Shown piece after piece: positions 8,329 to 16,368 of a stretch of 23,291 nt of DNA. The stretch covers positions 1 through 23,291 of the forward strand of contig CACZRK010000029.1 of the NCBI GenBank assembly GCA_902783515.1. The letters run 5' to 3'. The notes under the pieces were generated by a model. It saw only the letters and a list, made by a program, of their open reading frames with translations. It made no database searches and was not told the DNA's origin. Each line of letters starts with the position of its first letter. Positions within the stretch are counted from its first letter, which is position 1. Source of the stretch: an uncultured Coriobacteriaceae bacterium. GTDB taxonomy: Bacteria > Actinomycetota > Coriobacteriia > Coriobacteriales > UMGS124. Both the position numbers and the translations under genes were made by a program.

Positions 8329-8751
8329 CTACGCCGCCGTCGCGGTCCGCTCCGCCTTGTCGCGCTTCGGCGTCACGCCGCGCTTCTTCATGCGGGCGGC
8401 GCGCTCCTTGCGCTCGTCACGCTCAAGGTCGGCCGCCGCAGCGGCGAGCCCGACGCCGGAGCGGGCGAAGGGAGCGTCCTCCTCATCACCCCCCTCCGCG
8501 TCGTCCTCGTCGTCGACCTCGTCCTCGACCTTGGCCTCATCCTTGGCGGCCGCCTTCTTCTTGGTCGCGGCGCTCGACGCCTTGGGCGCGTCGTCCTCCT
8601 CGTCGTCGCCGTCCATGCCGCGACGGATGCCCTTCACGGTCTTGCCCATGGCCTCGCCGAGCTTCGGCAGGTTCTTCGGTCCGAAGAGCAGCAGGGCGAC
8701 GAACAGGATGATGACGAGCTCAGGCGCACCGATGCCTCCGATGATGCCCAT
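8329..8751 (-). CDS. tatA: Twin-arginine translocase subunit TatA/TatE
   Basis: TatA forms the channel component that moves folded proteins with twin-arginine signals across the membrane. The 140-residue product begins at the ATG at 8751, chosen over a GTG at 8760 because ggaggtg (8758-8764) is then correctly spaced. Residues 9-23 form the single short membrane helix, followed by the hallmark FGPKNLPKLG (23-32) and an amphipathic helix to about 45. The remaining 95 residues are very acidic, then basic, and probably disordered; this tail is longer than in many TatA proteins. No tatC is in the window. Two likely Tat clients lie within 4 kb: the protein at 9125 and the flavoprotein at 11920. Confidence 0.92.
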   Translation of the reverse strand: MGIIGGIGAPELVIILFVALLLFGPKNLPKLGEAMGKTVKGIRRGMDGDDEEDDAPKASSAATKKKAAAKDEAKVEDEVDDEDDAEGGDEEDAPFARSGVGLAAAAADLERDERKERAARMKKRGVTPKRDKAERTATAA

Positions 8752-9124
8752 GGGGCCCACCTCCGTTCATGTGTGCGCGCCATGCGTGACCTCGCAGGCC
8801 GGTCGGCGCGCTCCCTCATGTCGCCGACCATCCTAGGCGCCGTCAAGCAATAAGAAAAATACTTGTTTTCATGGTCTCCCATACATGAATTAGATGACCG
8901 GCTGCCTCCCGCACACGACAAGGCACGTGGTAGCACCTTGTAGCCGCCGGTTGCACTCTGCCGCGGCGAGTCGCGGGGAACGTGCCATGCGATAGGCAAA
9001 GATCAAAGGGCGAGGGCTGACCATGCAAGACGTGCCTGGGATTTCTGTCACCAGGGCGTGAACAATGGTCGAAAAACGGCACCAAGACGGTGCCGCTGGG
9101 GATGCATGGTGAAAGGGGACCATC
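8752..9124. promoter_or_regulatory. Divergent tatA / Tat-client upstream region
   Basis: This 373-base gap contains an AT-rich island (about 8846-8892) that stands out in the GC-rich surroundings and probably holds promoters. TTGTTT (8863-8868) faces the + strand and TTGACG (complement of 8841-8846) faces tatA, but neither has a clear -10. Nearer the + strand gene a 7-bp stem (CGGCACC/GGTGCCG, 9077-9083 and 9089-9095) lies upstream of its ribosome site. I recognise no known riboswitch and see no gene. Confidence 0.4.
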
Positions 9125-10114
9125 ATGTCAGGCAGTGACGTTTCACGCCGCACGGCAATCAACGCGGGGATCACGCTCGGGATCACGCTCGCGGGCGTCG
9201 GCCTCGTCGCGCCGGCAACCGCGCGCCGCGCACTCGCAGCCGACTCCACGTCGCAGGACGGCAAGGGCGCGTCCGCCGCGAAGGAGCCAGCGCTCGACGC
9301 GACGCTCACGATCGGCGAGCTGACCATGAGCTACCCGTCCACGTGGGCGGCGACCCCGAGCGATGACGGCACGAGCTATGACTTCAAGGCACCCGACGGC
9401 GCGAGCGTCCAGCTCTCGCGAGCGGACGCGCCGCTCGACCTGACCGACGCGGGCGCCGTCAGACTCGCCCTGTACGACGTTCTTGACGCGCCGCTCGCCG
9501 CGCAGGACGCCACGTGCCTGCGCGGCCCCGTCGTTCGCGCCGATCATGACGGGTACGCCGACGCCAGCGCCGCGTACCGCCGCGAGCAGGGGGACACGGT
9601 GAGCACGGGCAAGGGCTTCGCGCTGCTCGATGGCACGAGCCTGTTCAGCCTCGTCGCCATGGTGCCGCAGGACGCAGCGGACCTCGATGCCGTCATGGGC
9701 GCCGTCGAGGGCATGTGGGCGGGCAAGGCGATCGCCGCGCCGACGCAGGACGCCACGTCCCAGGCGGCGCCGGCCGACGCGTTCGATCCAGCCAGCTTCC
9801 TCGACCCCGGCTACGAGGCGCTCGCGCGCACGCCCGACGACTACCTCGGCAAGCGCGTCTACGTCGGCGGCAAGGTCCTGCAGGCGACGGAGGACAGCAA
9901 GGGGTATATGCTGCGCGTCGCGACCGACTACGCCTTTGACGACGTCGTCATGGTCGCCGTCCCGAAGGACGCCGTCGAGGGCACGCGCATCCTGGAGGAC
10001 GACCTCGTGGACTGCTACGGCACCTCAACGGGCATCTACACCTACAAGTCCGTCCTCGGCGCATCCATCTCCGTCCCGTCCCTCTATGCGGAGCGGGTCA
10101 TCCTGCAGGGTTAG
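9125..10114 (+). CDS. Tat-exported protein with C-terminal OB-fold-like domain, function unknown
   Basis: A twin-arginine signal is clear: SRRTAINAG (7-15), a hydrophobic stretch (16-31), and a likely signal peptidase site after ALA (36-38). The mature protein has about 160 residues of unrecognised beta-rich sequence (about 55-205, beginning LTIGELTMSYPSTW). A C-terminal region follows (about 219-329) with YEALARTPDDYLGKRVYVGG, ILEDDLVDCYG and TYKSVLGASISVPSLYAERV. That region resembles the small OB-fold-like domain on many secreted Firmicutes and Coriobacteria proteins (pattern: Y..L.R.P..Y.GK.V...G). No catalytic residues are evident, so binding is more likely than catalysis. The start has a gaaagggga site. 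Tat use suggests folding before export. It converges on the LuxR gene with a 33-base gap that contains a GC palindrome (10123-10134). Confidence 0.82.
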   Translation: MSGSDVSRRTAINAGITLGITLAGVGLVAPATARRALAADSTSQDGKGASAAKEPALDATLTIGELTMSYPSTWAATPSDDGTSYDFKAPDGASVQLSRADAPLDLTDAGAVRLALYDVLDAPLAAQDATCLRGPVVRADHDGYADASAAYRREQGDTVSTGKGFALLDGTSLFSLVAMVPQDAADLDAVMGAVEGMWAGKAIAAPTQDATSQAAPADAFDPASFLDPGYEALARTPDDYLGKRVYVGGKVLQATEDSKGYMLRVATDYAFDDVVMVAVPKDAVEGTRILEDDLVDCYGTSTGIYTYKSVLGASISVPSLYAERVILQG

Positions 10115-10147
10115 CGTCCTCGCGCGCCGGCGCGGGCGGTCGCTCGG

Positions 10148-11632
10148 TCACGGACGATCGCCCGCGCCCTCCACGAGCGCGATCAGCTCCCGCTGCGAGT
10201 GCACGCCGAGCTTGCGATAGATGTGGCGCACGTGCGTCTTGGCCGTGTTCTGCGAGATCACGAGGCGCTCCTGGATCTCGGGACCGCTGCAGCCGCGCGC
10301 GAGCAGGGCGAGCACCTCGGCCTCGCGCTCGGTCAGCCCGCAGCGCGCGGCGACGAGGGGGCAGTTGCGCGCAATCGTCGCGCCGCGCCGCTCCGTCATC
10401 GTCTCCAGCTCCACGACGGGGCGCACGCAGCGGAACACCTCGCTGAACGAGAAGCCGCGCATCCCCGTGAGCAGGTAGGCGAGGAACGCGGCGATCACGA
10501 GGGCGTTCATCACGTTGAAGACGTGGTCGCTCGCCAGCGGCAGCGCCCCGGCGACCTCCACCGCGAGGCTCCCGGCGCCCATGGCAAGCGCCTCCATCGT
10601 GTAGCACAGGCCGAAGGTCCACAGCGCCGCGGCGGGGTAGCCCATGCCGACCGCGGCCATGGACGACCAGAGCAGCATCCACGAGAACGAGGCGCCGGCG
10701 ATGGCGATCGCCTCGGAGGCGATGGCCTCGCCCGGCGAGAGCGGCCGGATCGCGAAGCCCAGGACCATGAGGATCGCCGCCATGTTGAGCAGCGCATCCT
10801 CCGTCCCCTGCCGACGACGCGCGAGCACCCACGCGCCCCCGACGAGAATGAGCAGCCACGAGCTCGCCCGCGTGGCGAGCGTGAAGATCGTCGTGCCCTC
10901 GGCAAGCACCACGCCATGCATGAACTCAAAGAAGGCCACCAGCACAACGAGTCGATGGCGCGGCGTGAGGAACGACTCGGGGTTCGTGGTGGCGAGGCTC
11001 GCGATCGACCGGCGCGAGAGGGCGTCCATGAGGAACGGCACGCCAAAGATGGCGGACACGCCGACGAGCGCGAGCGTGAGCGCGCTGATGGTGAGGACGG
11101 CGACCGGCAGGCTCAGGCTCGGCACGACGATCCGCAGCGCAGCGCCGAGCACCTCGCCGAGCACAGCGGCGACCACCAGGTCGCGCCGGCCGCCGAGCGC
11201 GCACATCGTGAGGCCCGTGAGCAGGACCGACCAGACCCCCAGGCTGTCCACGAGACAGACGCCGAGCACGATCAGCCATGCCTCGTGCGTGGACATACCC
11301 CCGATCCACAGCACGCTCCCCACGATGACGCCGACCGCGCTCACGACGGTGAAGGCGATCGGGCGGATGCGATGCGGCGCCTTCCAGGCCAGCAGCGCCA
11401 CCAGCGCGAACACGAGCGCCGACGTGACCGTCTGGATGTCCACCACCGGCGCGAAGATGTCGCGCAGCGCCGGGAACGCGTCGCCCGCCTGGATCCAGAT
11501 GCGCAGCGAGCAGATCGTGAGCGCGACGACGGCGACGACGAGGCGCAGGGCGCGGCCCGCGGTCCACACGTCATCGTTCTTCACGGCCTGACGCACCACG
11601 GTCTTCTCGACCTCAGCCTCGTCCACGGTCAT
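10148..11632 (-). CDS. Membrane-anchored LuxR-family transcriptional regulator (about 12 TM helices)
   Basis: Residues 31-390 of this 494-residue protein contain about twelve hydrophobic helices. Residues 430-490 are a LuxR/NarL helix-turn-helix with GLTEREAEVLALLARG and the recognition-helix region SQNTAKTHVRHIYRKLGV. It would detect a ligand or membrane state and control transcription directly, with no receiver or kinase domain. The start is set at the ATG at 11632, behind a gagggaggg site; the frame runs on to 11857 but would cover the intergenic operator region. Such regulators are abundant in Eggerthella-type bacteria and usually lie beside the respiratory reductase they control, so the divergent flavoprotein is the likely target. 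Confidence 0.9.
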   Translation of the reverse strand: MTVDEAEVEKTVVRQAVKNDDVWTAGRALRLVVAVVALTICSLRIWIQAGDAFPALRDIFAPVVDIQTVTSALVFALVALLAWKAPHRIRPIAFTVVSAVGVIVGSVLWIGGMSTHEAWLIVLGVCLVDSLGVWSVLLTGLTMCALGGRRDLVVAAVLGEVLGAALRIVVPSLSLPVAVLTISALTLALVGVSAIFGVPFLMDALSRRSIASLATTNPESFLTPRHRLVVLVAFFEFMHGVVLAEGTTIFTLATRASSWLLILVGGAWVLARRRQGTEDALLNMAAILMVLGFAIRPLSPGEAIASEAIAIAGASFSWMLLWSSMAAVGMGYPAAALWTFGLCYTMEALAMGAGSLAVEVAGALPLASDHVFNVMNALVIAAFLAYLLTGMRGFSFSEVFRCVRPVVELETMTERRGATIARNCPLVAARCGLTEREAEVLALLARGCSGPEIQERLVISQNTAKTHVRHIYRKLGVHSQRELIALVEGAGDRP

Positions 11633-11685
11633 GCCCTCCCTCGCGCGCACGCGCGCCGATTCATTGACATCGCAGGTCACGCACT

Positions 11686-11714
11686 GGGTGAGACTCGCTT
11701 CACCCGAAGGGTGA
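11686..11714. promoter_or_regulatory. Three GGGTGA half-sites, candidate LuxR operator
   Basis: GGGTGA at 11686-11691, its complement TCACCC at 11700-11705, and GGGTGA again at 11709-11714 form two overlapping inverted repeats with 8- and 3-base spacers. They lie between the divergent regulator and flavoprotein genes, where an operator is expected. A TTGACA (11664-11669) is close by, but no matching -10 was found. Confidence 0.5.
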
Positions 11715-11919
11715 CGCGAACTCCACCCGCCACGAGCGCCATTGTGCGCCCTCGGCGGCGTAGTGTCCAATGCGTCAGGCCAACGGGCGTGGGCACGCCG
11801 GCATGCCGACTCGACATCGAGCGCGGCGCACGGCGGACACGCAACCAACGGCGACACGCGAGCGGGGCGAGGGACCTCGTCCGACGCGTCGCCGGAAGCT
11901 TTGGGAAGGGGATCGCATC

Positions 11920-13560
11920 ATGGCTGAGAACATCATGTCGCGCAGGGGCTTCGTGAGCGCCGCGGGCGCGGCGGGCGTGCTGGCGGCCTGCGGCTTCGCG
12001 GGCAAGACCGTCTACGCGGCCGAGTCGAAGGCCTCCGCCGCGGCCGACGCCAAGGAGCCCGCGTGGGACGACAGCGCCGACATCGTGGTGTGCGGTGGCG
12101 GCGGCGCCGGCCTGAACGCGGCGTACCGCGCGCTCGAGCTCGGCGCGTCGGTGATCGTGCTGGAGAAGTCCGGCTTCACCGGCGGCACGCTGCAGTACGC
12201 CGAGGGCGCCTTCCAGGCGGCCGGCACCGACGACGAGTTCAAGCTCGACGACGGCACGAACCCCGCCACGAAGAACGACTCTGTTGACCTCATGACCCAG
12301 AACTGGCTGGCCATGGCTGACGGCGACTGCGACGAGGACCTCATCAAGACCATCGTCGCCAAGTCCCCCGAGGCCGCCGAGTGGATCAAGAAGAGCTTCA
12401 ACCTGACCTTCACCCGCACGGCCGGCAACCGTCCGGTGCCGTTCGTCCCGGCCGACACCGTGGCCGACCGCATCCTCTACATCGCCGACCCGAATGACGT
12501 CGAGAGCACCGACGGGCACGGCGGCATGCCGTGGATGACCAACGCCGCGAAGGCCGTCGAGGACGCCGGCGGCAAGATCGTCCTGAACGCCGAGGTCACG
12601 GAGTTCGTCACGGACGCGAAGGGCGTCGTCATCGGCGTGAAGACCGCCGACGGCAAGGCCTACCAGGCCGAGAAGGGCGTCATCTGCTGCACCGGCGGCA
12701 TCGACCACAACGAGGTCATGGCCAAGCACGTGAACCCGTACCACTACTGGCAGATGAAGCACGGCACCGTGAAGTCCGTCGAGGCCAACACGGGCGAGGG
12801 CATCCTGGCCGGCATGGCGCTCGGCGCGCAGGTCAGCTTCCACGGCACCGACAACAACCCGAACGAGTTCTGGATCGGCACCAACAAGCACATGATGAAC
12901 CTCATCACCGTCGGCCCGCGCGGCTACCGCTTCTGCCGCGAGGACACCACCTACGGCTTCTGGAGCCGCTGCCTGTACTACCAGCTGCGCCAGGAGGGTG
13001 GCCAGGACGGCACCGTGTGGGCGATCTTCGGCGAGGACCTCTTTGACGACGAGACCCTCAGCGACAAGAACAGCCTGAAGGACCCGGACTACCGCAAGCA
13101 GTGCATGGACGACGGCACCCTCGTGACCGGCGAGGACGCCGCGGCGCTCGCCAAGGCCATGGGCCTGCCCGAGCAGGCGATCACCGAGACGCTGGACGAG
13201 TGGCAGAAGTGCTGCGACGCCAAGGAGGACCTGCGCTTCGGCCGCGACTCCCGCTTTGACGGCATCAAGGCGCCGTACTACGCGATGAAGGTCATCATGG
13301 GCACGACCGGCGCCTTCGGCGGCATGGTCATCGACCAGCAGTGCCACGTGGTGGACTATGAGGGCAAGCCGATCCCGCACCTGTTCGCCACGGGCAACTG
13401 CTCGGCCGGCTGGCTCGGGGACTTCTACTACGGCAGCGGCACCTGCCTGATGGCCTGCGCCGCGCTCGGCATGATCAGCGCCGAGAACGCCGTGGCCGAG
13501 AAGTACGAGAGCGATCAGCCCATCCCCGCCGCGACCGGCCGCACCGAGGCGACCAAGTAG
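11920..13560 (+). CDS. Tat-exported FAD-dependent oxidoreductase, fumarate reductase flavoprotein-like (FAD_binding_2)
   Basis: The 546-residue product has a twin-arginine signal (SRRGF, 7-11) with a lipobox-like LAAC (21-24), so it may be a lipid-anchored extracytoplasmic flavoprotein. The dinucleotide fold is plain: IVVCGGGGAG (55-64), E82 to bind ribose, and a C-terminal FAD region LFATGNCSAG (488-497). It belongs with fumarate reductase, urocanate reductase and 3-ketosteroid dehydrogenase relatives. GTTGAFGGMVID (461-472) stands where fumarate reductases have the histidine-bearing HHTMGG-type motif, and the later arginine (NRLGG-type) is replaced by FYYGSG (502-507). The substrate is therefore probably not fumarate. 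There is no FMN or haem domain, so electrons must come from a partner not seen here. The start has a ggaagggg site; the frame upstream to 11770 is not coding-like. Confidence 0.88.
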   Translation: MAENIMSRRGFVSAAGAAGVLAACGFAGKTVYAAESKASAAADAKEPAWDDSADIVVCGGGGAGLNAAYRALELGASVIVLEKSGFTGGTLQYAEGAFQAAGTDDEFKLDDGTNPATKNDSVDLMTQNWLAMADGDCDEDLIKTIVAKSPEAAEWIKKSFNLTFTRTAGNRPVPFVPADTVADRILYIADPNDVESTDGHGGMPWMTNAAKAVEDAGGKIVLNAEVTEFVTDAKGVVIGVKTADGKAYQAEKGVICCTGGIDHNEVMAKHVNPYHYWQMKHGTVKSVEANTGEGILAGMALGAQVSFHGTDNNPNEFWIGTNKHMMNLITVGPRGYRFCREDTTYGFWSRCLYYQLRQEGGQDGTVWAIFGEDLFDDETLSDKNSLKDPDYRKQCMDDGTLVTGEDAAALAKAMGLPEQAITETLDEWQKCCDAKEDLRFGRDSRFDGIKAPYYAMKVIMGTTGAFGGMVIDQQCHVVDYEGKPIPHLFATGNCSAGWLGDFYYGSGTCLMACAALGMISAENAVAEKYESDQPIPAATGRTEATK

Positions 13561-13598
13561 GCGCGCGGCAAACCTGGCAAGCTCCTGGTGAGAGAGAC

Positions 13599-13640
13599 GA
13601 GCCCGCCTGCGGTAGAGCCCCTGCCGCTGGCGGGCTCTTT
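13599..13640 (+). terminator. Rho-independent terminator after the flavoprotein gene
   Basis: GAGCCCGCC (13599-13607) pairs with GGCGGGCTC (13629-13637), an inner GCGG/CCGC can extend the stem, and a short T-run follows at 13638-13640. It ends a single-gene transcript. Confidence 0.85.
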
Positions 13641-13654
13641 CGTACAGAAGTAAT

Positions 13655-13683
13655 TTGCATTTGCAAACTACCAATGGTAGACT
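13655..13683 (+). promoter_or_regulatory. Promoter with palindromic operator for the ABC transporter genes
   Basis: A -35 TTGCAT (13655-13660) and -10 TAGACT (13678-13683) are 17 bases apart. The palindrome CTACCA-A-TGGTAG (13668-13680) fills the spacer and overlaps the -10, a classic repressor site. The repressor is not in this window; GntR-type regulators are frequent for such ABC-2 transporters but none is seen next door. Confidence 0.6.
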
Positions 13684-13775
13684 CTCCCTAACGCTCGGAC
13701 GGGCCAACCCCCGCACGGCACGTCGGCGCGGGGACGTCAGGGCGCTCCCGCATCCCTCGGATGAAAGGAGGCCGC

Positions 13776-15017
13776 ATGTCATCCGACAGCCTGACCACAG
13801 GTCGTCAACGCGCGGCACGCTCCGCCGACGGGACATCTCGCCGCACGCGCCGGCGACCCCTCGGGTACGTCGGGTCGCTGCTGCGCCTCTGCCTGCGCAG
13901 CCGGCTCCTGTGGGTCATGGTCGCGGTCCTCGCCCTGCTCTTCGGCGCCTACCAGATCAAGCCGAACCAGCACTATCTCAGCGAGGACAGGGACTACTTC
14001 GCGAGCCCGAGCTTCGGCACGAAGACCGGCGGCGACTCACGGACGCTCAGCCAGCAGACCAGGGACTACCTCAGCGAGGAGAAGCGGCTCGCGGCCGCGA
14101 TCGTCGCGTCGCAGACGGACGAGGAGTTCGCGCGCCTCTACGCAGAGTACGAGAACCTCGTGAGCGACTACTGGACGACCGCACCCGGCGTGGTGCGCGA
14201 CGAGAGCTTTGACTCCACAGCGCTCTTCTACGCCCGTCGCGACCTCGCGAACAGGATCGTTGCCCTCGAGCATCCCGTGTACTATCAGAGCACGTCGGAC
14301 TTCCCCCTCGCATTCCAGCTCGCCTTCGGGCTCCACACCCTCTCGTACCTGTTCCTCCTCGCGCCGCTCGTCTGCGCCCTGTGCGTCTGCGACGGCGCGC
14401 GGGCGCCCGGCCGGATGCTGCGCGCGGCGCCCGTCGCGACGCCGCTCGAGTTCCTGGGCGCCGCGCTCGCGGCGGTCGCCGCGTCGCTGGTCGCGCTTGT
14501 GGTCGTCTGCCTGCCGGCGTGCCTGTTCGCTCTCGTGAGGAACGGCATGGGGGACTTCTCCTACCCCGTCGTGTACATCGCCACGGGGACGATCCACTAC
14601 TCGACCCTGGGCTTGGTGGCCGTGCAGTTCCTCACGCTGTACGCGGCCATCTCGCTTCTCCTGTCGCTGATCGTGATGGCGTTCTCGCTGTTCAGGCGCT
14701 CCGCCCTCGGCTTTGTGGCCATGGGGCTCCTCATGGGGCTGCCGCTGGTTCCCTCCTTCTCCCAGGGCGGCGTGATCCCGGGGACGCTCATGCCCCTGGT
14801 GCCCTCGTCGTACATGGACTTCACGCACGTCACCGGCTACCCCACGTATTACAACGGCCTGGACCTCATGCCCGCGGCGCGCTGCACCTTCGCCTCGGGG
14901 ATCGTCTGCACGCTCGCATGGTCGGCCGTCGTCGTGCTGCTCACGCTGGCTGCGATTCGCGTCAGGCGCGCGCTCAGGGCGCGCGCTGCGCGACAGGCAC
15001 TCTCGGAAGGCAGGTGA
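13776..15017 (+). CDS. ABC-2 type transporter permease
   Basis: This 413-residue membrane protein is the likely channel half of an ABC exporter with the next gene. The ATG at 13776 is preferred because aaaggagg (13764-13771) sits just before it. A basic N-terminus leads to one helix (43-60), then about 120 extracytoplasmic residues (61-180, rich in charged and aromatic residues), then about five more helices (182-202, 226-252, 275-305, 308-325, 373-393). This arrangement, one helix plus a large outer loop and a five-helix bundle, is typical of ABC-2 permeases of the bacitracin/lantibiotic export and ABC-2 membrane classes. The substrate is unknown. The next gene begins 6 bases after the stop, so the two are co-translated or nearly so. 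Confidence 0.85.
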   Translation: MSSDSLTTGRQRAARSADGTSRRTRRRPLGYVGSLLRLCLRSRLLWVMVAVLALLFGAYQIKPNQHYLSEDRDYFASPSFGTKTGGDSRTLSQQTRDYLSEEKRLAAAIVASQTDEEFARLYAEYENLVSDYWTTAPGVVRDESFDSTALFYARRDLANRIVALEHPVYYQSTSDFPLAFQLAFGLHTLSYLFLLAPLVCALCVCDGARAPGRMLRAAPVATPLEFLGAALAAVAASLVALVVVCLPACLFALVRNGMGDFSYPVVYIATGTIHYSTLGLVAVQFLTLYAAISLLLSLIVMAFSLFRRSALGFVAMGLLMGLPLVPSFSQGGVIPGTLMPLVPSSYMDFTHVTGYPTYYNGLDLMPAARCTFASGIVCTLAWSAVVVLLTLAAIRVRRALRARAARQALSEGR

Positions 15018-15023
15018 GAGACC

Positions 15024-15767
15024 ATGCTCGAGGTCAGCCGCCTCACCCTCGGCTACCGCAGACACCCCATCTGCGACGACGTGAGCATGGGGGTCGGCCC
15101 CGGGGAGATCGTCGCCCTGGTCGCGCCGAACGGCGCCGGCAAGACCACGATGCTGCGCGCGATCGGCTGTCAGCCGTCCGACGTGCGCATGGGCGGCGCG
15201 TGCGTGGCCGACGGGATCGGCCAGCAGGACGACGAGCGTCTCTACCGACGGCGCGTCCTGTTCGTCCCTGACGACGGGAACATCCTGCAGCCCAGGCTGA
15301 CGGTCAGAGAGCAGATCAAGACCGCCCGCGCGCTCTGGGGCGCCCGGGACGTCAACCTGGACGACGTCGTGGAGCGAAGCGGGGTCGGCGCGTTCCTGGA
15401 CCAGCAGAGCTGGCGCCTCTCGCGCGGCATGCAGCAGCAGGCGTCGCTCGCGATAGCCTGCGCGACCGGCGCGCGCTACCTGCTGCTCGACGAGCCCACG
15501 AACGGCCTGGACATCGACAACACAGGTCTGATCGAGGAGCTGCCGCTCTGGCTCGCCGAGTCCGGCGTCGGGATCCTCATCTCCTCGCACATCCTCAGCG
15601 AGCTTGACCGCCTCTGCGGCAGAGTCGTCTTTCTGCACGACCGCACGTTGGTCGGCGCGGATCTCGACGGCGGTTTTGATGGGTGTCGGAGAATGTATCG
15701 GCAGCTGTTCAAGGGAGGTGGCGTCAATGACCGACGTAGCGACGAGGACCGTCACCACGCGCCATGA
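15024..15767 (+). CDS. ABC transporter ATP-binding protein
   Basis: This 247-residue ATPase would power the permease encoded just upstream. All nucleotide-binding motifs are present: Walker A APNGAGKTT (34-42), signature LSRGM (132-136) followed by QQQ, Walker B YLLLDEP (152-158), and the H-loop SSH (187-189). The A in place of G at the first Walker A position (residue 34) is a tolerated variant in this subfamily. The last 20 residues (GVNDRRSDEDRHHAP and before) look unlike a normal C-terminus, and a different frame inside them has its own strong ribosome site (see the small ORF at 15727). Closest families are the lantibiotic-immunity and YtrB-like ATPases. Substrate unknown. Confidence 0.93.
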   Translation: MLEVSRLTLGYRRHPICDDVSMGVGPGEIVALVAPNGAGKTTMLRAIGCQPSDVRMGGACVADGIGQQDDERLYRRRVLFVPDDGNILQPRLTVREQIKTARALWGARDVNLDDVVERSGVGAFLDQQSWRLSRGMQQQASLAIACATGARYLLLDEPTNGLDIDNTGLIEELPLWLAESGVGILISSHILSELDRLCGRVVFLHDRTLVGADLDGGFDGCRRMYRQLFKGGGVNDRRSDEDRHHAP

Positions 15768-15864
15768 CGACCGCCGCCGACACCGCCTCGCAGGCTCGTC
15801 CCCAAGGTACGGGGCGGGGAGCCGCCACCCGTCCCGCGCGCGAACGGAAGCGGGTATCATCTAG
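15727..15864 (+). CDS. Possible 45-residue ORF overlapping the ATPase 3' end
   Basis: An ATG at 15727 lies seven bases after AGGGAGGTG, the best ribosome site in this part of the window, and reads 45 codons to a stop at 15862-15864. It overlaps the ATPase gene by 41 bases in another frame. The product is rich in Arg, Thr and His, begins MTDVATRTVTTRHDD, has no hydrophobic segment and is not recognised. The strong site suggests that a third transporter gene, for example a second permease, once started here and has been deleted. It could equally be chance. Confidence 0.3.
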   Translation: MTDVATRTVTTRHDDRRRHRLAGSSPRYGAGSRHPSRARTEAGII

Positions 15865-15885
15865 GGCAGCACGCTGCGGCGATGA

Positions 15886-15895
15886 CAGCGCGCTG
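15886..15895. promoter_or_regulatory. Palindrome upstream of blaI-like gene, candidate operator
   Basis: CAGCGCGCTG (15886-15895) is a perfect 10-bp palindrome, 38 bases before the BlaI-type start and 26 bases after a possible -10 (TATCAT, 15855-15860). BlaI-type repressors usually control their own operon from such a site. The sequence does not match the staphylococcal consensus, and no clear -35 is seen. Confidence 0.35.
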
Positions 15896-15932
15896 ACGAC
15901 AGCGAACGTCACGACGGAAAGAGGCTCGTCAC

Positions 15933-16355
15933 ATGGCCAAGCAGGGTCTCTCGGAATCCGAGCTCAAGGTGATGACGGTCATCTGGGACGCGGGCGGCGA
16001 GGCGAGCGCGAAGGAGATCTCCGACGCGCTCGCCGCCAGCGACGGCATCTCGCGCGCGGCCGTGTACTCGTTCATCCACCGCTGCATCGAGCAGGGCGCG
16101 ATCCAGCGCGTCGAGCCCGGCTTCGTCTGCCGCGCCCTCATCGACCAGGAGGACGTGCGCACGACGGAGACCAGGCGGTTCATCGACCGGCTCTTCGGCG
16201 GCTCGTCCGACCGGCTTCTCGCGACCCTGGTCGGCGCAGACAGGCTGTCGTCGTCCGACTACGACGAGCTGCGGCGCGTCGTCGCCGAGCGCTATGGCGC
16301 CGCCGCGACCGACGCGCCCGTCCGCGGCGGCGACGGCGGGAAGGCCGCGAGCTGA
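15933..16355 (+). CDS. BlaI/MecI-family transcriptional repressor
   Basis: The 140-residue protein has the winged-helix BlaI fold: SESELKVMTVIWDAGGEASAKEI (7-29), then SRAAVYSFIHRCIEQGAIQRVE (about 44-65) with the recognition helix, and a C-terminal helical dimerisation region with FIDRLFGGSSDRLLATLV (84-101). Family members repress target genes until the partner M56 peptidase triggers their cleavage. That partner is encoded 13 bases downstream, so the two form an operon. The start has a gaaagagg site. No beta-lactamase or resistance gene lies next to it, so its role here may be wall-stress sensing rather than drug resistance. The C-terminal 15 residues are Gly/Ala-rich and likely flexible. 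Confidence 0.9.
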   Translation: MAKQGLSESELKVMTVIWDAGGEASAKEISDALAASDGISRAAVYSFIHRCIEQGAIQRVEPGFVCRALIDQEDVRTTETRRFIDRLFGGSSDRLLATLVGADRLSSSDYDELRRVVAERYGAAATDAPVRGGDGGKAAS

Positions 16356-16368
16356 GAGGGGTCGATCG

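Noticed and set aside
8752..9124. Riboswitch upstream of the Tat-exported protein
   Set aside because: Several short stems exist but none matches a riboswitch class I know, and the stems are not stronger than expected in GC-rich DNA.
10199..11956. Long + strand frame opposite the LuxR regulator
   Set aside because: Composition typical of an antisense frame (Arg, His, Glu, Asp, no hydrophobic segments); the - strand encodes twelve helices and an HTH domain.
11677..13836. Very long open frame on the - strand opposite the flavoprotein
   Set aside because: It is a GC-rich shadow: the product is repetitive Val/Arg/Ala/Gly/Leu without domain motifs, while the + strand frame has clear FAD motifs.
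14037..15860. Long - strand frame opposite the ABC genes
   Set aside because: Arg/Asp/Glu/His-rich low-complexity product with no motif; both + strand genes have complete family signatures.
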